Source: Triatoma infestans (lineage: Eukaryota; Arthropoda; Insecta; Hemiptera; Reduviidae). From it: a stretch of DNA of 64,000 bases. Positions 35,201-47,200 of this stretch are shown piece after piece. The position numbers and the translations under genes were made by a program. The DNA is taken from the NCBI GenBank assembly GCA_011037195.1, contig JAAEAF010000221.1:62001-126000 (forward strand). The letters run 5' to 3'. Every line of letters begins with the position of its first letter. Position 1 is the first letter of the stretch. A model generated the notes under the pieces. That model did not search any database. It had not been told where the DNA came from and saw only the letters and a list, made by a program, of their open reading frames with translations.

Positions 35201-38200
35201 AAATAAAAATGATGAACCTAGAAATACGTTATGTACTTACACAGACAAAGAAAATTAATCACTGGAGTCGTTCTGCGACAAAATTGCAAAAAAAAAAAAA
35301 CAGACATATCTAGTGAAGAGATTGACCGACTTTGACCAATATGTTTATTTGTAACATTTTGCCAAAAAAAGTCAAGCGTTTTGGGAGCTTACGTTTAAAT
35401 TTAATAAGTTTGAATTTTCTATTATTACTCTCGTTTTTGATTTATGGTGACCATACACATAACATACATACTCACAGACATATATTTTTATATATATATC
35501 TGCATACATACATATCTATTTTTGAAAATCACCTTTTTACTTTCCTTACTAATACTAGAAAGAGAAGGTTCGAAACTGTTTTCACCGAAAATACATGATT
35601 TGAGGTCTCTCCCTCACTGTGTGTATGAACGTAATATCGCAGGAACTTGGGGGCTACCGCCACATCAGTCAAGAAGGTATCCATCAACCGAAAGTGCGAC
35701 TTTACTGATTTTTTTTTTCAGTTTTTCACGATTTTCTCAAAAACAGCTCTAACGATTTTTCTTCAAACTTTGTTTACAATCTATATACATAAATACGTAT
35801 AACTTTATATTTGAAACATTTTTCTTAGAAAATAGAGTTTCTGAGAGATTCATAGGGAACAGTAACGTTATGACATGCTGGCCTAACCTAAAGTAACACT
35901 TCAGTATAATGTGTGGATTTCCCTACACATTAGAAACATTGATAGAATTCCAAATTTCAAGAAAATTAGTTAACTGAAAATGTAACTTCACAGAATAAGT
36001 TTTTGAGTTTTTTGAAGGTGTTTCGAAAACGGCTAAACGTTTTTGTTTAAATTTAAAATGCTCACTGTACAGATAAAAGCGTTATCGTTTCATTTGAAAC
36101 ATTTTCCAAAAAAAAAAAATGCTTTTTGAGGGGTTTTGGGAGGAGCTTTCAAGTTATGTATAAATTTAAACTGACTGGACTTGAGACAGAGGGCGCCCAT
36201 AGTATCCATTTAATGCCTGTGTACCACCTTTTTTTATGCCCAATCCATTTAAACGTTTCTAAAAATTGCAATTTTAAAGATTTTTGTTTAATTAATTTGA
36301 ATTAATTGGAGTAAAGAAAGTCAGATTTTTTGTGTTCAAAGACTTAAAAAACATGTATTCCAGTGAAATCTCAATTTCCAAAATCTGTCAAAGAATGCAA
36401 TGCTTCCTCTTCCAGCAGTAGAAGAAAGTAGAAATAAAAACACTAAATAACAAAGTATGTCTTCTCTGATTTTTATAAGACCAAAACGATATCTAACCTG
36501 ATGTATATCAATAAAAATAGTTTATAAAAGAAAACTCACTTGAGCATTTACACCAGTATCACCGTCCGTTGCAGAAATAACTAAAACTGTGGTACCAACT
36601 TTAGAATCTTCAGGCAGGGTAGCTGAATATGGGGCATTATCAAAAACTGGAGGATATGTGTTAGCATCTGTGACATTGATATAAACATTAGCTGTATCGT
36701 ATCTACCTCCGGAGTCTGTGGCTTTCACCTAGAAAATATTTCGACATGAGGAAAATTCTATAGACCAACATATCTAATGTTAATAATGAAATTATTACGA
36801 TACTTACAACTAAAACAAATCTCCTTTCTTGCTTATAATCTAAAGGCTGGGCAACTGTTATTAGACCACGACCATTCTGCGTTGTAATAGCGAATCTTCC
36901 TCTGGTATTACCGCTTGCTATCTCGTAATGAAGTCTGGAAAAAATAGTAATATTTGTTAGTAATACATTTTTAAAAACAAGTGAAAAAACGCAATAATAA
37001 AAATCTTGCGAGACGACGACTTCCCTTTTCTGAATACTCCTCTACAGCTTGTAATGAGCTAATTTTGCTCAAAGTTTGTTTTTACTAAATTTCTAGTTTC
37101 TTGAAATTATCCACATTGGAGACCTAACATTAAAATTAAATGGATCTTTAAAGGAATCATGATGTCACTGTTTCACGGGAACAAGCCTAACATTAATTTT
37201 CTCGAAAAAGAAATTTCAAACTAATAGGTCCATATGTGTATAGTTCAAACTTTTAACTAATCGATAATATGAAAAGTAGTTTGAGCGGTATAATATATTG
37301 AAATAACACTTTTGGAGGGAAGTCTAACACGCTAATTGAGTCTCTAACTGGTGGAGAAAATTGAAAATTCCATTCATTAAAAAAGTATTACTCCTGATTG
37401 AGAGTGATTTGAATTGAAAAATCTTCTTCTGGAATCGTCTGGTTATTATCTGAAAACAAGACGACACAGCCAATATCCCTTAAGAAAGTGGCCAGTCCTC
37501 TCTCCCTCTTAAAGGGATAACATTGAAACCATTCTAATTGTGTTAATAAACAAAACTATATTTACAAAAAAATAAACGCCAACTCTATTACAGATCCCCA
37601 TATGATAAACGATTTTTGTCGAATTTTACAATCCAATTGTCAAAATTGATATTTTGAGGTACTGCCTTGAACATACAGGCCTTATAAGAATTTTTTGAAT
37701 GTTGGGATATCAGTGTAATAAGTGGTTACCTGTCAGGCTGAGATATCCGCTGCAACACCGAAATCCCGAAAGTAACGGGATTATTAAATGTGCCACTAAA
37801 CTTAACGAATGCTTTACTTTCAGTAGCATGCTTTACGAATGCTTTACTAGCAGTAAAATAGTGAATAATCACCTTGGATTCTCATCTGGATCAGAAGCAT
37901 GCACAGCAACCACTGAAGTGCCGGGTGCCACGTCTTCAGCAAGATTTGCAGAATATTCTTTTGGACTAAATTGTGGATCATTATCATTGGCATCTCTGAC
38001 AACTATGGAAACTGTCGCTGTTCCAGTTTTAGCCGGAGTACCATGATCTACTGCAAGTACCTGCAAATGGAAATATCGTTTAGTTATAATATGTTTCACA
38101 TTATGGAAATACATATATAATGTATTTGAGATTTATCAGTCTTAAGGTTATTTACAATTTCATTTAAAACTTTACAATAATCCCACCTCAAAATATAACT

Positions 38201-41200
38201 TAGATTCAGTTTCTCTGTCTAATTGTTTATTTGTATAAAGCCATCCTGTTTGAGGATCAACTGATACTGGCAAAACTGCAGGATTGAAATGTGAAGATAT
38301 TTTATATTCTATTTCTGAATTAGGCCCTTCATCGCCATCATAGGCTTGTACCTACAAATGAAAGAGAAATGTAATGATTAATGAGATAATATAAAAATTT
38401 CTGGCGTGAAACACGACTTTGTCTTACTCCTACAATTCTCATAGTTATATTTGGAAAACTTTCTTCTAATCTAGAATTTATTAAATGCATTTGAAATGAA
38501 CCAAAACCCCCAAAAGTCAATTTTTCCTCTTAAAATTAAATGTGATTGGCCTGCTTAAATGTAGTTGTTAAAGTACAAAAAAAAATAGTCCTATTTCGGT
38601 CAACAACGGATTTTGACCTGAATTTCCGTGTAGAACACCCAGTGATTTCTGAATGAATATCAATTTGTTGGTCCCATTTTTCATTCACAGCGGACTTACC
38701 TGGAAAACATTTATTTCCGGTGAAAACTCAATTTCGAAAATCTGACAATACCGCAATATTTCCTCGTAACAGCAGTAAGAGAAAGTAAAACCACTTTTTT
38801 AAATGAGCAAAATCATTTTTTAAACAAAACAAACTACTAACCCTCACAATGGAATATCCAACGGGTTCAGTCTCTAGTACACTTTCCTGGAAAAGTGATG
38901 TATAAAATCTGGGCGCATTGTCGTTGTAATCTTTGACGTTGATGAGTACTTGGGTTGTATTTGATTTTCCTGGTGACCCACCATCTTGAGCTCTCACAAC
39001 TAACCTATAACTACGTATGGTTTCATAATCTAATGGTTTTACTAAAGTGATCTCCCCTGATTGACTGTCAATGGAGAATTGACCCTGTGTATTTCCTCCG
39101 ATGATAGCGTAACGTAAAGCACCATTGTGCCCGGAATCGGCATCAGTAGCACGAACTGTTGCTATTACTGGATTAGTTAAACTAGCGGTTTCTTCTATAA
39201 AAAAAAATTGAAGAGAAATTATTAGAGAATTAACTGTTTCAATCACTTTGTTTCTGCACTGGCCGAAAGTTACATACCAGGAAGGACTACGGTAACAGTC
39301 CTCTCACCAAATTGTGGATAATTGTCATTTTCATCAGTCACCCTAACCACTAGACTGACTGTTGATGTAAGTCTGGCAGAAAGAGGTTGAGCAGAATCTG
39401 ATGCCCTAACTAGTACAGTATACACTTCGGCTGTCTCTCGATCTAATGGTTGTCGAGTAGTTACTAGACCAGTCTGAGAATCTATTGAAAATAATCCTTC
39501 ACCAGTATCCAAACCTCCAGATTCCACACCAGCCAGAGAATATTCAATCTAAAAACAAAAATATTTGTTCTATGATATGACTACATAATACATTGAATTA
39601 AAATAAAAAGACACCTCTGAAAGAGAAATATTCCATCCGCAAAAATATTTGGAACGGTTTTGGAAGTCTTCAACAAGTACCAATATAAGATTATGGAATT
39701 AGAATTAATGATGCAAACTTAAATGAAATGAAGTTATGGAATGATATGGTGTTAAATGGAAAGAGGTAAAAGAGGGAATAAATGCTTAATAATTTAACTG
39801 AGGAAGGAAGCTGAAATAACTCAAACAATCCTCTGTTGCCTTTTGGTCCAACGCAATATTTGCCAATGGACGTTCATAGAGAGTGACCTTGAAACAAAGT
39901 CCAGTCATGTTTTCCTACATAACTGTCAAGGACCGATCCATGCTTTTTTATAAATTCTATCAACGAGCACCAATAGTGTAAATACTTCCAACTATTAATG
40001 AATCCAATTTGATCTGGGCTACATAAAAGCATTTCTGCAACATTTAATCACCAGTGAACGCTTATCAGATTATGAAGAGCAACGTTTTAGTTATAAGATG
40101 CAATTTATAGAAAGAAGTTATAATAAAAGTTGCAGATATGCGGGAAACCGAAATAAATGTATTTTTAAATATTTAATTATGAGGCTGAATTTTAAAAACT
40201 GACTATAACCTATAGTTAAAAATCAGCAGCACTATTACTCTAGCATCTAACATGACCAAAACTTAGGTTATTCACCTAAATGTACACAATGAACATTTAT
40301 TTGTACCATATTTAATAAATAAATTATTATCATTATTACTATTAATCCTTCATAAATTAATATTACTGAATAAAATCAAAATGCAACTATTATTTATTTG
40401 CCTGAGCATTAATGCCAATATCCAGATCAGTGGCGCGTAGCTGTGCAACGACAGAGCCAACCGGAGATCCTTCAGAAATGCTGGCTTCCATCACTCCAGT
40501 AGCTGTACCACTTCCGCCGCCGCTTCCATTTTCAAAAACTGGCGCATGATCGTTTACATCACCAACATTGATCTGAAGTGTAGTTGTTGAAGATCTTCCC
40601 GGAAGAGTGGCATCATCTTCTGCTGTCGCCGTTACACGAAAATAGTGTACATCCATTACTTCTCTGAAATAAGTTTAAAAAAAAAGAGTAGTTTTCACAA
40701 ACTACGATTTCATTTCATGCATTTACTTGTAAAGTAATCTACCTGTCCAATCTGGCAGTAGTGGACACAACACCAGAAGATGCTTCTATTCTGAACATAG
40801 GCTGTGATCTAGCATCAAGAAGTGAAACCATCGAATAAACAGCTTTCACCATCTGATCCTGATGGCGCACCGTAACTGTACACACTTCAGTGCCTGGTGG
40901 TTGTTCTTCAAGAACTGAAGCTATATAAAGGGCCCGATCGAAAGACAGATCAACCGATCCGGGTGGTCGAAGAGTTCGACGAACTCGACCAGTTTCAAAT
41001 GTGGAGTTTGATGCTCGGAACCAAAGAGAAACCTGTAAGAAAAATTTGGGGTTTACATTGGTTTAATTTTTAAGTTTTACAAAGAACTTCTAATAACTTC
41101 CATACACATTTTATTGTATTATCAGATGTTAAAACGTAGACTTACTTTGACATTAGTATGCTGTGGCGATACAATATTGGCTGAAGCACCTGAACAACTA

Positions 41201-44200
41201 TATTCAAAGGCAATGGCAACATTAGTTACGAGTGCTCCGCTAAGACAGGTACGGTCACTACCGACTACAAGATCACCGGTCTTAGGTTCCACTCTAAATC
41301 TAGGATCATCAGGACCAGAGTATGTGATCCTGCATGAGGCGGTAATTGAGCTGGGTATTAATGAATGTAGGTGACCCAATAGTTGGGACGGACGAAGACA
41401 AACTTGAGTCGGTGGAGCGAATGGACGGTCAGGGCTGTAAAATAAACACACACCATTTAAGACATTTAGTAATTTATTATGGCTGCAATAAAACTGTAAA
41501 AATAAATGAAATCTAATTGATTTTGCTTTTTATTAGAAATTACTAATGTTTTTTGTTCAACCAAGAACTTGGGACCTGCTCTACTATTTGAACCTTATCA
41601 TTCCCTATTATCTATCTTTTTCTGGATCTGCCTCTTTTTCTGCACTGTTTGGTCATCCGACTTAATGCTAACCTTTTAATAACATGGCCATTTACTATTC
41701 CAACTCTTTTCTTTCCAACGTATGCAATTATTACTCTTTAGCTATGTTTATATTTTCATCCTGCATCTCTTCCTATTATTGATGTGTGAGCCGCCTATTC
41801 CGTAATCCATTTTGGTTGCTTTTTCGGAATCCTCCATTTCTGATTTGGCTTCTTAGCTCATTATTCTCTTAGTCTTGATCTCTGCTGCAAACATTACTTT
41901 ACCAAGCTATTAAAGATCAATTTTTTGGTATGTCTCAATATATTGCTGCGAAGTATTAACACCCTATCGCCTTCTTGGAGCTTCAAGTTCTTCCTAATAC
42001 ATTGCCTCAGGAAAAAACCACTAACCCCAAAAGAGAAACGTCATCTTTGAAATCTATACAACATAATTATCCACTTGTAAGAAAGGTTGAATTGTAAACA
42101 AAATTTTTTTTTTAAAGTTTACTGATCAAAATAAGTAATTCTGGAGAATTAGTTAAAAGAGAAAAATAATTTTTTTTTATATGAGAACGTAACAGATTTC
42201 ACCGGGAATATGTTACTTGAAGTTTACTGTCAATTAAGCTTGAGGAGTTTTCGTCCTTCAGCTTCTAAGGATTGGTTTGGGTAAACTACTTAAGAACAAA
42301 GGGTGTCCAAGTTTACCGGTCTCTTAATTCCAACCGTCCTTGAGGCTGCAAGGCTGCCAATCTCTAGTTAAAGTATCATATTATCATCAGTGAGTAAACC
42401 TTTTTTTGTCTGAAGCAAAAAAGAGCGTTGAGAAAGAAGCTTCGAGGCGAATGTGCAAATTTGAATCTGAGCTCCAAAGACCATAGCCCAGGTTCATATT
42501 CCACCAGGTGAGGTTATGAGGTGTCATAAGCATTTGGGCTCAGGTCATCTTTGGTCCCAAACTCTAGTTCAGTGAACATCAATATATCAATCTAGACGTA
42601 TGCAATTTAAAGATTATTTCTTAATTAATTTTGAAACCTCAATCGGTAAAATACATCTGTAATTTAATTTTTTTTTTATATATAAATTTAAATAATACTT
42701 GAAAATTTTGTGAACTTCATTAAGTTTGAATGAAAAGCTCCTGTGTATAAAAACAAATATTTAAAGTCTAAATTGATGGAATTTCGCGTCGTCTACTATT
42801 AACATTAGTACTTACAACTCTATAAATTATTTTTAATGTTTATTTCTTTTTAATTATTTACTAATTTTATCACTCTCTGATAATAAAAATAATTATATTT
42901 ATATTATATATATATATATATATAGTAATTAAGATATAGTATTAGTATATATATAAGTAACATATACTATAAGTAAGATATATATATATAAAAGTAAGAT
43001 ATACTATAAGTAAGATATATAACTTACTTATAGATGGGAAATGCAAAGGAAGCGATAGTTTCACTGGTCCACTTTTTCGCTTCTGAGATCTTATTTTGCA
43101 GTCGGTTAATGACAACTCCATCTGAAAGAAAAAATAGAAAACATCCATTTATTAATCAAGAAAAAGTTTTTTAAGTGCTACTAATAAAAATATTAAGTAT
43201 TTTCCATTTCAATGAGGACAGTTATATTTTTGTAACAAGCAAACTTATGAAAGCATAATCTTCAGTTTCATAGATGTATTGTTAAAACTTATTGAAGATC
43301 CTATAATTTGGATTATGTGAATAACCAAATGCATGGTCTTAACTGAGATCAACATTCACACGACTTTCTCCTACTCCTGTTGGTACAATTATAAACTGAT
43401 AACTTTTCTTTAAAATCAAATTTTACATATTTGTCCTAACATAAATATAGAGGTGATGGGGGGGACCAGTCCTACCTACCAACCTAGAAGTTTAGAAGTG
43501 ATTCATTGCACTGTGACCTTCAGGGTCTATTGTGCATGCCCCTTGGATGGCCAGCCGCACCCCTTCAGGTGCCTTAGGCGACCATCAGGCCTACAGCACC
43601 CCCACCAGCCCTACAGCTCCTTAGGAATATCAATATTCTGGAGGGCTCTAGAGAGGATATATCCTCCGCATCTTCTTGGTAACTACCCAGGCTCCTAAAT
43701 CTTCTCTCGGTGACAGCCTCGCAGTCCGTGAGATGTATCGGAGTTTTCTCCGCCCCCACCCCCGCAGAATCAGCACGTGCTATCCCTCTCCAAGCCCAGC
43801 TTCGTCAAGTGTTCTCTGAGTCTACAGTGCCCAGTGAGGAAACTCGTAAGAATGCGGAGCTTGTTCTTACTGAGACCAATACATGCCTCCGATCTTATTG
43901 GGTTGTAATGTCCCAAGCAGATCTTTGCCTGCCTCAGTCCCGGGAGGGAGTTCTAGAGTTGCGCCCTCCTCTCCTTTTCCGCTAGGAGAAACTGGTTGCT
44001 GACCCCACAAAAGGGTTCAGGCCCCAAGAGTGCGGATGCAGCGCCTCTCTTTGCCAGAGCGTCGGCCATCTCATTTCCTTCAACGCCCACATCACTGGTA
44101 CCCAAAAAAGGGTTACTTTATTTCTCCTATCCAGGTCATTGAATTTGCCTAAGCATTCCCAAACCAACTTAGAGCTGATAACATAAAAGCTAAGCGCTCT

Positions 44201-47200
44201 AATGGCTGCCTGGCTACCGGAAAGGATAACAATCTCCTGATTCCGATATCCCCCATCAAGGTTAAATTGAACACATCTTTCAACTGCGTATATTTCCGCC
44301 TGAAAGATGCTGGGAAACCTTCCCATGGGTTCTGAGTGTTTGGTTCTTGGCCCGAATACCCCTGACCCAGTTCCCTCGAAGGTCTTAGATCTGTCTGTAT
44401 ACCATTTAATGGCATGCTCTTGGATACCTGCTAGGGCAGATTCGCTGCTCTATTCCTTCTTGTTATGCACTGAGGAGAAATTTTTATCAAAGCTGTATCT
44501 CTTAATCATACTATCTCTAGGGAGGTTCCAGATGGTGGGGGGTGGATAAGGATGGCCACTCCCTACTAAAATTTAAAATCTTTAAATTTTAAATTCCGCT
44601 CATTTGTCCTAACACAAATAAATGCGGTGGAGGAAGGGATATTATGCCAACCTACCAACCGACACAGGTAGAGAATGATTACATTGTAGAGAGGGCCAAT
44701 AATATTGAACAAATACATCTGAATTTTTGTCGCATATTCCTCAGAACCACCAAAAAACAATATTTTTTTAAAAATGTTACAAATAAAAGCATTAAGTTTA
44801 TATATATGCAGTTAGTATTCCAGGTTAAAAGAAATCCTTATAATCATTTTCGAGAAAATTCCAAATACTCAAAAACCTATTCTGTAATGTCGCACTTTCG
44901 GCTGATGGATTGTCTTCAAATTTGGAATTTTAGCAATAATTCTATGTATATTAATATCAGTAGGTGTATATTAGTATCAGGTTGTACTGAACTGGTATTG
45001 GTATTTTAGACGAAAGCTTAACACTACTGTACGCCCAAAGCCCCGCAAAAAATAAAGTTTATCGGCAAAATGTATCAAACAAAAGTGACAGTTATTTATG
45101 AGTGCAAAATATAGATAGTATACGAAGGTTAAAGAAAACCGCGAAAACTGGAATAACATTCAGTTAAGTCGCACTTCTGGTTGATGGATTTTTCCCGAAA
45201 CCTTCACGATAGATGCGGTGGTAAAACCTACACGGAATACTAAGTTTGAAATTTGAGTTTTGCGATTTTTCGTTTTTGAAATATTCTGTTCACACACACA
45301 CACACACACACATACATACAGACACACACACACCAGAAAGATAGAGACTAAATAACACAGATAGCTGCACTGCTATGCGTAGACTCAATAAGCAACCCAA
45401 CCATTCACATGTCACTGGTGGAAGTTCGGGGCCTGTATTTTAATATTCGGCATATATGCAATAATATATTAATAATTGTACAGATATATATCACATGTAA
45501 TATTGTATGGAGCGTGTGAAAAATAAAATCCCCTCAAGATGGGGTGGTTACACTCAAGAAAGAAAAAAAAAAAAGACGAAAAATCTGGTAAGAAACATTC
45601 ACAGGACATCTACTATTAATACAAAAATTTTCTTTAAAATTGCAACGTTACAATATTTAGTTGGGTCGGCCCTAAAAGAGGTGTCAGAGATATTTTCAGT
45701 GGCAGTCTGCTTCTTTTTGTGGTCGTCGACCGGTTCCGGGCGTTTGCCCATCATCAGGATGTTTTGTCAAAACAGTGTGATAACACAGAATTGCACATAG
45801 CAAATTCAGTTTATTCTCGCTTTGCTCTGTGTGCAACTCTATGTTATCAATTTTTTTGTGACAAAACATCCAGATAATGAGCGAACGCCCGAAACCGGTC
45901 GACGACCACAAAAAGAAGCAGGTTATCACGGAAAATATCTCTGATGCTTTCCAGCTCTGCGGAACTAACCACAACGAAAATAGTAGTGGGTTTTAATAGT
46001 ATACTAAGCGGAGTTATGTGGAGCGCTCTATATCAAGACCAACAAAGCTTGCGCAAATTTAATTTTAAACTAACTGACAGACTTCTAATACCCCTCCTTA
46101 AATGATTTTTTCAGTAATGTTTCAAATAAAAGTGACATGTTGCATCTATGCAGCAAACATCCCAAGTTTAAAGAAAATCATTGCAACCGTTTTCGATAAA
46201 ATTCCTCATAACAATTTTGTAAAATTGCATTTCCGATTAACCTATTTTTCAAATTTGGAATCATGCCTCTAATGTGTATTAATATTATGAAGGGGATAAA
46301 ACCATGTATTATACTGAAGTGGTACTTTAGAGTAAAGCATAACTCCATAGTCCAAAAAAAGACAAACTTATTCTGTTAAGTGACTTTTCCAATCAACAGA
46401 TATTCTTATACAGCAGCCCGGTACACGGGAAAACACTTCAGTGAAGCGGAAATTTGGGAGAAAGCTTTTGTTAACATCGCAGCTGCCCCAGGAACCCTCC
46501 AACAATCGTTTTTGAGGAAAATAAAGTTATAAAAGGCGTGTTTATGATGTGTGTTGCCTAGTTTCGAGAAAATCGGTGCTTCCTGCGAATTTTCTTTTTT
46601 GAGATATACTTTTTTTCTTACATACAACCATTCATAAAGATAGAGAGCGAAAGAGAATGAGAAATCAATTGATCCTTTTTTTCGTTTTCAGGAGACCTCG
46701 AAACATAATAAAACACGATATATACTTCCTCTTACTCTGGAAATTAAGAGAAAGTAAAAAAACGATCATATTTCAACTTACTAGATTATCTTCAATGTAA
46801 ATATAAGCTAAACTAGTATGGCTTCGTTGAAATGTAACGGATAGTAATTTCTGTCTTCGTTGGGGGGGGGAGTGGTTTTAGGGTTTCATATGTGTATATA
46901 TACATATAAGGTTTCAAAAGAAGTCTCCATTAAAATACGGTAACATAACCAAAGAAAAGTTTACAAGTCATAATAAATTATCAATAACTAAAAACATTTA
47001 AAATAGTAAATGCTAAAAAGTTATATTTAAAACTATATTTATTTGGACAAGCTATATTGGAGACACAAAGTAACTGAGGATGCAACATTCCTAACTGAGA
47101 ATGACTAAAAAATAAAACTACTTTAACAAAAAATATTTCTTAAAAAAAAACATGAACCAGTTAGTTAGGAGACTGGCCTATATAACTGTTTAGGTGGTTA

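Noticed and set aside
42942..43148. 68-codon frame across stan exon 2
   Set aside because: It is in a different phase from exons 1 and 3; the correct frame reads GVVINRLQNKISEAKKW.
43710..43985. Plus-strand 91-codon frame at the LINE
   Set aside because: It is antisense to the LINE zinc-knuckle region on the minus strand.
45507..45974. Repeated peptide FSVIACFFLWSSTGFGRSP on both strands at several loci
   Set aside because: It is the translation of the family B inverted repeat, present in both arms and truncated everywhere; not a protein family.
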